Part shown: positions 1 to 7,205 of the stretch, in pieces
Numbering within the stretch: position 1 is the first letter of the stretch
Layout: every line of letters begins with the position of its first letter
Source: Pseudomonadota bacterium
GTDB taxonomy: Bacteria > Pseudomonadota > Gammaproteobacteria > Burkholderiales > Burkholderiaceae_D
DNA length: 17,347 nucleotides
Assembly: GCA_023389425.1 (NCBI GenBank)
Contig: JAEWEK010000360.1
Location: 1 to 17,347, forward strand
Direction: 5' to 3'
The notes under the pieces: generated by a model
Databases searched by the model: none
What the model saw: only the letters and a program-made list of their open reading frames with translations
Told to the model about the DNA's origin: nothing
Program-made: the position numbers and the translations under genes

Positions 1-199
1 TAAAGCGCCCCGGAGATCATCGCGGCACGGAGTTGCCTCAGTGCATTTACATTGTGCACGATCTTTCCCGGTACATACAAGAAGTTTTGTTATCGCCCGA
101 TTCCTCCTCCTAATAGCTGCCACAGCGCATCACTTTTTTGCTGTCAACTGACGAGCGATATCGGTTATTGTTACGCCTTTCCGACGGCGTATTGGTCTC
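1..199. other. Upstream non-coding stretch before the ABC transporter operon
   Basis: I see no convincing gene here. Overlapping short reading frames in this stretch lack a recognisable protein and shadow the following gene. The first three bases are a stop triplet and could end an upstream gene, but one triplet proves nothing. A small inverted repeat (GTGCA at 41-45, TGCAC at 55-59) and a pyrimidine tract at 101-110 are visible. No clear sigma70 promoter and no good Shine-Dalgarno stand before the ATG at 200. The operon promoter may therefore be upstream of the window, possibly in front of a substrate-binding protein gene (inference). Confidence 0.4.
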
Positions 200-1138
200 A
201 TGTTTGCTTATATCCTCCGGCGGCTCTGGCAGATGGTGCCGACCATGGCGGGCGTCGTATTGCTGGTGTTCGTACTATTCAACTGGGTGGGCGGCGACCC
301 GGCTTATCTGCTGGCCGGGAAGATGGCCAATGCCGAGGCGATCGCCAACATCCGCCGCCAGCTCGGCATCGACGAGCCGTACTACGTCCAGCTGTGGATC
401 TTCATCAAGCAGATCGCGACCTTCGACTTCGGCAATGCCTGGAGCACGGGCGAGCCGGTCGCGCACATCATTTCCAGCCGCCTCGGCCCGTCGCTGACCG
501 TGCTGGTGCCGCTGACCGTGCTTGAAACCTTCTTCGGCATCGCGCTGGCGCTCGCCATCGCCTTCGTGCGCGGCTCGCTCACCGACCGCATGGTGATGGT
601 GGCCTGCACGGTCGGCATGTCGATCTCGATCCTGGTCTATATCATCGTGTTCCAGTACTTGTTCGCCTACAAGCTCGGGCTGTTCCCGGTGCAGGGCTGG
701 GGCGAGCACTTCACCGAGAACCTGCTGCGCTACGCCCTGCTGCCGATCCTGATCGGCCTGGCGGTGTCGATCGCGCCGACGCTGCGCCTGTTCCGCAGCT
801 TCGTGCTCGACGAGGTCAACCAGGACTACGTGCGCACCGCGCGCGCCAAGGGCCTGCCGGAACGCCGCGTGGTGTGGGTACACGTGCTGCGCAATGCCGC
901 GATCCCGATCATCACCTATGTCATGTCCAACCTGCCGGCGCTGCTGATCGGCGCCTTCCTGCTCGAACGCTTCTTCGGCATTCCCGGCATCGGGCGCGAA
1001 GTGATCCTCGCGGTCGAGCGCAGCGACTTCCCCGTCATCAAGGCGATCACGGTCTACGTGGCCGTCGCGACCATGGTGTTCAACCTGCTGGCCGACCTGA
1101 TGTACCAGGCCGTCGATCCGAGGGTGCAGCTGAAATGA
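200..1138 (+). CDS. Peptide-type ABC transporter permease (DppB/OppB family)
   Basis: This 312-residue inner-membrane permease is one half of the channel of a dipeptide/oligopeptide/nickel-type importer. The start fits the family: a short basic N-terminus (LRRLWQ), a first membrane helix at about 13-31, and then the GGDPA turn at 31-35. Further hydrophobic segments lie at about 98-122, 133-157, 177-197, 236-258 and 281-303. The cytoplasmic EAA-like loop that contacts the ATPase is at 209-231 (DYVRTARAKG, then the HVLRNAAIP segment). The GIPGIG motif at 260-265 is also typical. Length is normal for DppB/GsiC-like proteins. Its stop overlaps the next gene's start as ATGA, so the two are probably translationally coupled. 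The Shine-Dalgarno before the ATG is weak. The substrate cannot be read from the sequence; peptides are the family default. Confidence 0.9.
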   Translation: MFAYILRRLWQMVPTMAGVVLLVFVLFNWVGGDPAYLLAGKMANAEAIANIRRQLGIDEPYYVQLWIFIKQIATFDFGNAWSTGEPVAHIISSRLGPSLTVLVPLTVLETFFGIALALAIAFVRGSLTDRMVMVACTVGMSISILVYIIVFQYLFAYKLGLFPVQGWGEHFTENLLRYALLPILIGLAVSIAPTLRLFRSFVLDEVNQDYVRTARAKGLPERRVVWVHVLRNAAIPIITYVMSNLPALLIGAFLLERFFGIPGIGREVILAVERSDFPVIKAITVYVAVATMVFNLLADLMYQAVDPRVQLK

Positions 1139-2169
1139 GCGGCATGCCAGCATTGCATGCCCACGCCGGTTCGCCCGGCCTGTGGACCCTCGCATGGCGC
1201 CGCCTGCGCGCCGACCGCCTGGCGATGGCCGCGCTGGCGGTGGTCGCGGCCTTCATCCTGATGGCGACGCTGTCGGCCGTGGGCCTGGTCGCGTCCGACT
1301 GGGAAGACGAAGTCGGCGTCAACTACGCGCCGCCGACCTTCATGGGTCCGGACGCCAGCTTGCAGGCCGCGCAAGCTGCCGCTGCCGCGCCGGTGCCGGA
1401 CAATGCCTTCGATCCGCTGGCGCCGGACATCCGCGAACTGCGCGCGCAGCTCGACAAGCGCGGGCCGGCGGCCCAGCACACGCGCCGCGCGACGCTGCCG
1501 TTCGGCGCCGACAAATGGGGCCACGACATCGTCAAGAAGACCATCAAGGGCAGCCAGACCTCGCTCGTGGTGGGCCTGGTCGCGGCGCTGGTGGCGGTAT
1601 CGCTGGGGACGCTGTTCGGCGCCGTTTCCGGCTTCTACGGCGGCGTGGTCGACGACGTGTTCAACTGGTTCTACAGCGTGTTCACCTCGATCCCGTCGAT
1701 CCTGATGATCCTGACCGTGGCCGCGGTGCTGCAGCAGAAGGGCGTGCTGACCATCGTGCTGATCCTCGGCCTGACCGGCTGGACCGGGCCTTACCGCCTG
1801 ATCCGCGCCGAATACATCAAGCACAAGGCGCGCGAATACGTGATGGCGGCGGACGCCATCGGCGCATCGAGCTGGCGCAAGATGTTCGGCCATATCTTCC
1901 CCAACGTGTCGCACGTGGCGCTGGTGCAGATGTCGATCCTGGTGGTCGGCTTCATCAAGGCCGAAGTGATCCTGTCCTTCCTCGGCTTCGGGGTGCCGGT
2001 CGGCGCGGTCTCGTGGGGCACCATGCTGAACGAGGCGCAGAATGAACTCATCCTTGGCAAATGGTGGCAGCTGGCCGCGTCCGCGAGCAGCATGGCGCTG
2101 CTGGTCACCGCATTCTCGCTGTTCGCCGATTCCCTGCGCGATGCCCTCGACCCGAAGGTGAAGTCATGA
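1135..2169 (+). CDS. Peptide-type ABC transporter permease (DppC/OppC family)
   Basis: This is the second permease of the importer, 344 residues from the ATG that overlaps the previous stop. An earlier in-frame start at 874 would run deep into the upstream gene and is not credible. An OppC-type N-terminal helix (about 28-53) is followed by a predicted periplasmic stretch of about 65 residues (55-120) rich in Ala, Pro and Asp. The family landmark LPFGADKWGHDIVKKTI then appears at 121-137, corresponding to the usual FGTDxxGRDxxSR-like segment. Membrane helices follow at about 143-166, 183-200, 204-220, 264-284 and 315-333. The EAA loop is at 234-256 (EYVMAADAIGASSW). The long first periplasmic loop is larger than in a minimal DppC, and related long versions exist in YejE-like permeases. 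It ends in an ATGA overlap with the ATPase gene. Confidence 0.9.
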   Translation: MSGMPALHAHAGSPGLWTLAWRRLRADRLAMAALAVVAAFILMATLSAVGLVASDWEDEVGVNYAPPTFMGPDASLQAAQAAAAAPVPDNAFDPLAPDIRELRAQLDKRGPAAQHTRRATLPFGADKWGHDIVKKTIKGSQTSLVVGLVAALVAVSLGTLFGAVSGFYGGVVDDVFNWFYSVFTSIPSILMILTVAAVLQQKGVLTIVLILGLTGWTGPYRLIRAEYIKHKAREYVMAADAIGASSWRKMFGHIFPNVSHVALVQMSILVVGFIKAEVILSFLGFGVPVGAVSWGTMLNEAQNELILGKWWQLAASASSMALLVTAFSLFADSLRDALDPKVKS

Positions 2170-3845
2170 CGGCGCTGCTGCAGGTGCGCGACCTGCGCGT
2201 GTCGTTCAAGGTCGACAGGAAGACCGTCTTCGACGCCGTGAAGGGCATTTCCTTCGAGGTGCCGCGCAATGCGACGGTGGCGCTGGTGGGCGAATCCGGC
2301 AGCGGCAAGACCGTCAGCTCGCTGGCGCTGATGGGGCTCCTGCCGCCGGAGACCACGATCGTCGACCCGTCGTCTTCGATCGTGTTCGACGGCCGCGAGG
2401 TGCTCGGCCTGCCCACGCGCGAGCGCCGTGCGCTGTGCGGCAAGGACATCTCGATGATCTTCCAGGAGCCGATGTCGTCGCTGAACCCGGTGTTCACGGT
2501 CGGCTTCCAGATCGGCGAAGTGCTGCGCCGGCACATGGGCATGAACGGCCGCCAGGCGCGCGCCCGCACGCTGGAGCTGCTGGAGGAAGTCGGCATTCCC
2601 GATCCTTCCGCCAAAATCGACGCCTACCCGAGCCAGATGTCCGGCGGCCGGCAGCAGCGCGTGATGATCGCGATGGCGATCGCCTGCGAACCGAAGCTGC
2701 TGGTCGCGGACGAGCCGACCACCGCGCTCGACGTCACGATCCAGAAGCAGATCATGGAACTGATCGGCGACCTGCAGAAGCGGCGCCAGATGTCGGTCCT
2801 GTTCATCACCCACGACCTCGCCCTGGTGGGCGAGATTGCCGACCGCGTGATCGTCATGCGCCATGGCGTGGTGCGCGAGGAGGGCGCCGCGGCGCAGGTG
2901 TTGGGCGACCCGCGGGACGCCTACACCCGCGCGCTGCTGCACTGCCGCCCGAAGCTGGACGAACGTCCGGTGCGCCTGCCGGTGATCGACGATTATCTCG
3001 ACGGCAGCGTGGAGCCCGGCATTAGCTTGCCGCAGCGCGAACGCGGCACCGCGCCCGGCGACGACAATGTGCTGGAAGTGCGCAACCTGGCCAAGAGCTT
3101 CTGGCTGCGCGAGGGCCTGTTCGGCAAGCGCGAATTCAAGGCGGTGAAGGACGTGTCCTTCAAGCTCGCGCGCGGCAAGACGCTGGGCGTGGTGGGCGAA
3201 TCCGGCTCGGGCAAGACCACGGTCGGCCTCACGCTGCTGCGCCTGCACCGCGCGACCGGCGGCAGCGCCCTGTTCGAAGGGCGCGACCTGATGGCGATGG
3301 ACGATCGCGAGTTCCAGGCCTACAAGCGGCGCATCCAGATCATCTTCCAGAACCCGTATGCGTCGCTCAATCCGCGCTTCACGGTGGGGCAGATTCTGCT
3401 GGAACCGATGCGCATCCATCGGATCGGCGCCAATGACCGTGAGCGCGTCGGCATGGCGCACTACCTGCTCAAGCGGGTGGGGCTGCCGGAGCAGGCCTTC
3501 CACCGCTATCCGCACGAGTTTTCTGGCGGCCAGCGGCAGCGCATCGCGATCGCACGCTGCCTGACCATGAAGCCGGAGATCCTGGTGTGCGACGAGTCGG
3601 TGTCGGCGCTGGACGTGTCGGTGCAGGCGCAGGTGCTCAACCTGCTGCAGGATTTGCAGGACGAGTACAAGATGAGCTACATCTTCATCTCGCACGATTT
3701 GTCGGTGGTGAAGTACATCTCCGACCAGGTGATGGTGATGCATCACGGGAGCGTGGTGGAGCAGAACGATTCGGATGAGCTGTATCGCAATCCTCAGCAG
3801 CCGTACACCCGACAGCTGCTGGCCGCGATCCCGCGCGGAGCGTAG
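2166..3845 (+). CDS. Peptide-type ABC transporter ATP-binding protein with two fused ATPase domains
   Basis: This 559-residue cytoplasmic protein carries both ATPase domains (DppD-like then DppF-like) in one chain, as in YejF and GsiA. Domain 1 has Walker A GESGSGKT (42-49), Q-loop Gln100, signature SGGRQ (159-163), Walker B with D182-E183 and switch His216. Domain 2 has Walker A GESGSGKT (344-351), Q-loop Gln395, signature SGGQR (453-457), Walker B D476-E477 in the variant DESVSALD, and switch His510. All catalytic positions needed for two working ATP sites are present. The linker at about 248-300 contains the oligopeptide-transporter C-terminal segment (DAYTRALL, then pro-rich). The start is the ATG overlapping the permease stop; the frame stays open upstream from 2061, but that region is permease coding sequence. 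The substrate is unknown: YejF exports no clue here, and no binding protein is nearby. Confidence 0.93.
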   Translation: MTALLQVRDLRVSFKVDRKTVFDAVKGISFEVPRNATVALVGESGSGKTVSSLALMGLLPPETTIVDPSSSIVFDGREVLGLPTRERRALCGKDISMIFQEPMSSLNPVFTVGFQIGEVLRRHMGMNGRQARARTLELLEEVGIPDPSAKIDAYPSQMSGGRQQRVMIAMAIACEPKLLVADEPTTALDVTIQKQIMELIGDLQKRRQMSVLFITHDLALVGEIADRVIVMRHGVVREEGAAAQVLGDPRDAYTRALLHCRPKLDERPVRLPVIDDYLDGSVEPGISLPQRERGTAPGDDNVLEVRNLAKSFWLREGLFGKREFKAVKDVSFKLARGKTLGVVGESGSGKTTVGLTLLRLHRATGGSALFEGRDLMAMDDREFQAYKRRIQIIFQNPYASLNPRFTVGQILLEPMRIHRIGANDRERVGMAHYLLKRVGLPEQAFHRYPHEFSGGQRQRIAIARCLTMKPEILVCDESVSALDVSVQAQVLNLLQDLQDEYKMSYIFISHDLSVVKYISDQVMVMHHGSVVEQNDSDELYRNPQQPYTRQLLAAIPRGA

Positions 3846-3862
3846 TCCGCTCCCCCTAAGAC

Positions 3863-3890
3863 CGTCGTCCCCGCGCAGGCAGTGGTCCCA
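3863..3890 (+). repeat. Degenerate palindromic intergenic repeat, unit 1 of an inverted pair
   Basis: This begins CGTCGTCCCCGCGCAGGC and then diverges (AGTGGTCCCA). It matches the better-preserved unit at 8982-9010 through its first half, so it looks like a decayed copy of the same REP-like element. It sits just after the ATPase gene and faces the unit at 3937-3966. Confidence 0.6.
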
Positions 3891-3936
3891 TTTTGCCCGC
3901 ATGGCGCTACGGTGTGATTTTGTGGTTTGTTGAGTA

Positions 3937-3966
3937 ATGGGGTTCCCGCCTGCGCGGGAACGACGG
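3937..3966 (-). repeat. Palindromic intergenic repeat, unit 2 of an inverted pair
   Basis: The core TTCCCGCCTGCGCGGGAA (3943-3960) is an almost perfect hairpin. It is flanked by ATGGGG on the left and CGACGG on the right. Read on the minus strand it is the same element as 3863-3890, so the two units form a head-to-head pair about 100 bases long. No T-run follows it, so it is not a classical terminator. Confidence 0.7.
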
Positions 3967-4019
3967 CATTTGCCCGGTCGTTGCGAGCGCGTGTCCGGCA
4001 TTTCGGCTACCATTCCTGC

Positions 4020-4976
4020 ATGTCCCACCTCGCCCACCTCGTCCAGACCTACGGCCTGCTGCTCGTCTTCGGCATCGTCCTGGTCGAGCAGATCGGCTTG
4101 CCGATCCCTGCCTTTCCGGTGCTGATCGTGGCCGGCGCGCTGGCGCGGGACGGCCACGCCAATTGGGCCCTGGTCCTGCTGGCGAGCGTGCTGGCTTGCC
4201 TGGCCAGCGACTATTTCTGGTTCCGCGCCGGCCGCTACTACGGCAAACGCATCCTGCGCCTGCTGTGCCGCATTTCGCTGTCGCCCGATTCCTGCGTCAG
4301 CCAGACCGAAGACAATTTCAACCGTTTCGGTCCCAAGTCGCTGGTGGTGGCCAAGTTCATCCCCGGCTTCAATACCGTGGCGCCGCCGATCGCCGGCGCC
4401 ATGGGCACGTCCACGCCGCGCTTCATCTGGCTGTCGGTTGCCGGCGGCCTGTTGTGGAGCGGCGTCGGCATCGGCCTCGGAATGATTTTCCATAACAGCG
4501 TGGACGACGTGCTGGACATCTTCGAAAGCATGGGCACGCGCGCGCTGGAAGTCCTGCTGGCCCTGCTTGCCATGTTCATCCTGTACAAATACGTGGAGCG
4601 CCGCCGCCTCCTGCGCGCGCTGGGCGTGCCGCGCATCAGCGTCGAGGAGCTGAAAGGCCTGATCGACGGCGGCCATGACCCGGTCATCGTCGACGCCCGC
4701 GGCGTGACCGCGCGCCAGCTCGACCCGTCGATTCCCGGCGCGCTGGTGTATTTCGACGGCAAGCCGGACGAGCTGATGGCAACGCTGGACAAGGATCGCC
4801 ACATCATCGTCTATTGCAGTTGCCCAAATGACATCACTGCCGCCCAGGTGGCCAAGGAGTTCCTCTCCAATGGCTTCCACCGCGCCCGCCCGCTCAAGGG
4901 TGGGCTGGACGCCTGGAATGCCCATGTCGCGCTGCCGCCGGCCCAGTCGGGTGATTGCGGCTGCGCACAGGCTTGA
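4020..4976 (+). CDS. DedA-family membrane protein fused to a C-terminal rhodanese domain
   Basis: This 318-residue two-domain protein begins with a DedA/SNARE-associated membrane domain at about 1-195. It has hydrophobic segments near 11-42, 49-68, 106-128, 137-157 and 174-191, the family acid Glu23 in VEQIGLPIPA, and the conserved KFIPGFNTVAPPIAG loop at 112-126. A charged hinge (RRRLLRA) leads into a rhodanese-like domain at about 204-305, ending in the KGGLDAWNA segment. The active-site loop reads YCSCPND, with Cys266 or Cys268 as the likely sulfur carrier. DedA proteins act in membrane lipid (undecaprenyl phosphate or phospholipid) handling and membrane homeostasis. The role of the rhodanese part is unknown. 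The tail ends in a second Cys pair (CGC, 313-315). The start chosen is the ATG giving a normal DedA N-terminus; an upstream extension would run through the repeat at 3937-3966. The ribosome site is weak. It appears monocistronic. Confidence 0.88.
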   Translation: MSHLAHLVQTYGLLLVFGIVLVEQIGLPIPAFPVLIVAGALARDGHANWALVLLASVLACLASDYFWFRAGRYYGKRILRLLCRISLSPDSCVSQTEDNFNRFGPKSLVVAKFIPGFNTVAPPIAGAMGTSTPRFIWLSVAGGLLWSGVGIGLGMIFHNSVDDVLDIFESMGTRALEVLLALLAMFILYKYVERRRLLRALGVPRISVEELKGLIDGGHDPVIVDARGVTARQLDPSIPGALVYFDGKPDELMATLDKDRHIIVYCSCPNDITAAQVAKEFLSNGFHRARPLKGGLDAWNAHVALPPAQSGDCGCAQA

Positions 4977-5063
4977 GGTAGCTTGACTACTTCCGTCTGA
5001 TCGATCTGTCTGCGGAATGCCGCTTTTAGGCGACGAAACTCTGTACCTAAACTACAAAAATAC

Positions 5064-5091
5064 TTGCGCTTGGGTTAAGCAATCCTTTAAA
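5064..5091 (+). promoter_or_regulatory. Possible sigma70 promoter for glk
   Basis: TTGCGC (5064-5069) and TTTAAA (5086-5091) are separated by 16 bases, about 30 bases before the chosen glk start. Both boxes are imperfect. The surrounding 145-base gap is noticeably more AT-rich than the genes, which supports a promoter somewhere here. Confidence 0.3.
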
Positions 5092-5121
5092 GTGGAAACC
5101 TGATCAGTGTTCAGGTTCCCC

Positions 5122-6144
5122 ATGATTGTCTCGACCCACATCGTTCCGCCCAAGCAATCCATGTCCGCGCGTGCCGACGGCGCGCGGCTGCTGGCCGACA
5201 TCGGGGGGACCAATGCCCGCTTTGCGCTGGAACTGGCGCCGGGCCGCATCGAACAGATCGAAGTGCTGGCCTGCGACGCCTATCCGACCCTGGCCGATGC
5301 GCTGCGCGCCTACCTGGCCCTGCCGCAGGTGGCGGCCGCCGGCACGGTGCGCCATGCGGCGATCGCGATCGCCAATCCGGTCGACGGCGACGTGGTGCGC
5401 ATGACCAATCACCATTGGGAGTTCTCGGTGACCGGACTGCGCACCGCCTGCGGCTTCGATACGCTGGTGGTGGTGAATGATTTCTACGCGCTGGCGCGCG
5501 CCTTGCCGCACCTGGCGCCGGAGCACAAGCACCAGGTCGGCGGCGGCGCGGCGCGCGCGCGGGCGCCGCTCGGCTTGCTCGGGGCTGGCACCGGCCTCGG
5601 CGTATCCGGCCTGATCCCGAACGGCGCCGGCTACACGGCCCTGCAAAGCGAAGGCGGCCACGTGACCTTCTCGCCCGCCAACGAGACCGAAGTCGCGATC
5701 CTGCAATATGCCTGGGGTGAGTTCAGCCACGTTTCGGCCGAGCGCCTGCTGTCCGGCGCCGGCGTCGAGCTGATCTACCGCGCGCTGGCGCAGCGCGCCG
5801 GCATGATCCAGGCCGAGCCGCTGGCGGCGCCGGAAATCACGCGCCGCGCCCTGGCCGGCGAGTGCGCGCTGTGCGACGAGGTGCTGGAAAGCTTCTGCGG
5901 CATGCTCGGCACCGTGGCGGCCAACCTGGCGGTGACGCTGGGCGCGCAGGGCGGCATCTATATTGGCGGCGGCATCGTGCCGCGCCTGGGCGAGCGCTTC
6001 GACCGCTCCTGCTTCCGCCAGCGCTTCGAAGCCAAGGGCCGCTTCGCCGACTACCTGGCGCAGGTGCCGGCCTGGGTCATCACGGCGCCGTATCCGGCTT
6101 TTATCGGCGTGTCCGCCATCCTCGCCGAGCAGCTGGGCGCCTGA
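5122..6144 (+). CDS. glk: Glucokinase
   Basis: This enzyme phosphorylates glucose with ATP to glucose-6-phosphate in the cytoplasm (EC 2.7.1.2), feeding the Entner-Doudoroff or pentose phosphate route. From this ATG it is 340 residues. It has the phosphate-binding motif ADIGGTNARFAL (25-36), the catalytic Asp120 in VVVNDFYA, the glycine-rich LGAGTGLGVSGL (153-164), the glucose-binding EGGH (177-180), SGAGVELIYRAL (211-222) and IYIGGGIVPR (279-288). This is the bacterial Glk (non-ROK) family at its usual length. Three starts are possible: GTG 5107, ATG 5122 and ATG 5161. I prefer 5122 because AGG sits 6 bases before it, but 5161 would also keep the whole domain. No other sugar gene lies beside it, so it seems to be a single-gene unit. 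Confidence 0.93.
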   Translation: MIVSTHIVPPKQSMSARADGARLLADIGGTNARFALELAPGRIEQIEVLACDAYPTLADALRAYLALPQVAAAGTVRHAAIAIANPVDGDVVRMTNHHWEFSVTGLRTACGFDTLVVVNDFYALARALPHLAPEHKHQVGGGAARARAPLGLLGAGTGLGVSGLIPNGAGYTALQSEGGHVTFSPANETEVAILQYAWGEFSHVSAERLLSGAGVELIYRALAQRAGMIQAEPLAAPEITRRALAGECALCDEVLESFCGMLGTVAANLAVTLGAQGGIYIGGGIVPRLGERFDRSCFRQRFEAKGRFADYLAQVPAWVITAPYPAFIGVSAILAEQLGA

Positions 6145-6170
6145 GCCGCGTCGCCCCATCCGTGGCGCGC

Positions 6171-6201
6171 TTGTCCGTTGGCGCGTTTTATCGGTTACAA
6201 T
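6171..6201 (+). promoter_or_regulatory. Promoter-like motif just downstream of glk
   Basis: TACAAT (6196-6201) is a one-mismatch -10 box. A possible -35 box TTGTCC (6171-6176) lies 19 bases upstream, which is longer than ideal. If active it would start transcription near 6208, directly in front of the hairpin cluster and well ahead of scpB. Confidence 0.4.
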
Positions 6202-6207
6202 GGCCGC

Positions 6208-6430
6208 CAGTTGGATGAAACGGTGTCGTTCGCTCGCTCGCAACCGAGCCTCGTTTCACTTGAAAATCAAGGGCGTGCAGCCAGCCTGGCTGAAAGCCAT
6301 GTGGCCGGGGCCATATCCCGGCACCAAATGCCCGGCGTCCAAGCCGGGCCAGGCAATCCAGTTTCAACGTGTCGCATCACTCGCCGCGTGCCTGTCGCCA
6401 GGAGCGCCGCACGCCGTTAAGCTGGTTTTT
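6208..6430 (+). ncRNA. Hairpin-rich region; candidate small RNA or long scpB leader
   Basis: This stretch between glk and scpB encodes no credible protein but is full of perfect inverted repeats. TGAAACG (6216-6222) pairs with CGTTTCA (6252-6258), enclosing GCTCG/CGAGC (6236-6240, 6245-6249). CTTGA pairs with TCAAG (6259-6263, 6267-6271). CAGCC pairs with GGCTG (6278-6282, 6288-6292). GCCGGG pairs with CCCGGC (6304-6309, 6317-6322). GCCCGGC pairs with GCCGGGC (6330-6336, 6343-6349). GCGTGC pairs with GCACGC (6386-6391, 6409-6414), followed 11 bases later by a run of five T. I do not recognise it as tmRNA, 6S, 4.5S or RNase P RNA, nor as a riboswitch I know. That it is transcribed is inference from the upstream -10 box and the folding pattern. 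Confidence 0.28.
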
Positions 6431-6456
6431 GTTTGATATTTTCTTTGCACTATATT
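6429..6456 (+). promoter_or_regulatory. Probable promoter close to scpB
   Basis: The -10 box TATATT (6451-6456) is one base from consensus. A weak -35 TTGTTT (6429-6434) lies 16 bases upstream in an AT-rich patch. Transcription would begin near 6463, leaving a leader of about 17 bases before the scpB ATG at 6480. Confidence 0.45.
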
Positions 6457-6479
6457 GCATTGACCGGCTGACGACACCG

Positions 6480-7205
6480 ATGAATACTGATGAGGCCAAG
6501 AAGGTCCTCGAGACCGCATTGCTGTGCGCGCGCGAGCCCATGTCCATCCATGTGATGAAGAAGCTTTTCGCGGAAGCCGATGCAGGCGGCGAGCCGGTTT
6601 CCAGCGTCGGCTCGGACACGATCAAGATCCTGCTCGAAGAACTGCGCCAGGATTGGCAGGAGCGCGGCATCGAGCTGGTGAGCCTGGCGTCGGGCTGGCG
6701 CTTCCAGAGCCGGCCCGAGATGAAGAGCTATCTCGACCGCCTGTCGACCGAAAAGCCGCCCAGGTACTCGCGCGCCACGCTGGAAACGCTGGCGATCATC
6801 GCTTACCGGCAGCCGGTCACGCGCGGCGACATCGAGGAAATCCGCGGCGTCGCGGTGAACTCGCAGACGATCAAGATGCTCGAAGACCGCGGCTGGATCG
6901 ACGCCGTCGGCCACCGCGAAGTGGTGGGGCGGCCGGCGCTGCTGGGCACCACGCGCCAGTTCCTCGACGACCTCGGCCTGGCTTCGCTGGCGCAGTTGCC
7001 GCCGCTGCATCCGGTGGCCGACCTGCCGGACGGCCGCAGCATCGAGGCGCTGGAAGCGGCGCTGCAGCACAATTTTGAACAGTCCGGCGCGGAGCAGCCG
7101 GACATGGCACCAGATACTTCACCCGTTGAAGTCCCGATTCACGACAGCGCGCCCGAGCCGGCTACGGCGGCAGTGCTTGAACAGCAAAACCAAGAAATCG
7201 AATGA
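6480..7205 (+). CDS. scpB: Segregation and condensation protein B (ScpB)
   Basis: ScpB is the winged-helix (kite) subunit of the SMC-ScpAB condensin-like complex that organises and separates the chromosome. The protein is 241 residues. The core is at about 3-170: an N-terminal winged-helix half, then the signature SRATLETLAIIAYRQPVTRG (97-116) with GDIEEIRGV, and the second half ending in GRPALLGTT (150-158). Residues about 200-241 are an acidic, probably disordered tail. The start at MNTDEAKKVLE matches the family; an upstream in-frame start at 6369 would run through the probable promoter. scpA, the usual partner, is not in the window, which is compatible with betaproteobacteria where the two can be separated. 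It overlaps rluB by four bases, a pairing common in this group. Confidence 0.93.
   Translation: MNTDEAKKVLETALLCAREPMSIHVMKKLFAEADAGGEPVSSVGSDTIKILLEELRQDWQERGIELVSLASGWRFQSRPEMKSYLDRLSTEKPPRYSRATLETLAIIAYRQPVTRGDIEEIRGVAVNSQTIKMLEDRGWIDAVGHREVVGRPALLGTTRQFLDDLGLASLAQLPPLHPVADLPDGRSIEALEAALQHNFEQSGAEQPDMAPDTSPVEVPIHDSAPEPATAAVLEQQNQEIE

Noticed and set aside
3863..3966. Possible CRISPR or terminator made by the palindromes after the ATPase gene
   Set aside because: There are only two units, in opposite orientation, with no regular spacers and no T-run. A REP-like pair explains them better.
1791..4925. A minus-strand reading frame of 1044 codons
   Set aside because: It lies opposite the ABC permease, the ATPase and the DedA genes, has a biased composition rich in His, Arg, Gln and Ala, and shows no recognisable domain. 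This is the usual shadow of GC-rich codon usage.
6208..6430. tRNA, tmRNA, 6S RNA or SRP RNA in the hairpin-rich gap
   Set aside because: No cloverleaf with a T-loop GTTCGA-type motif, no CCA end, and none of the hallmark sequences of these RNAs could be found.
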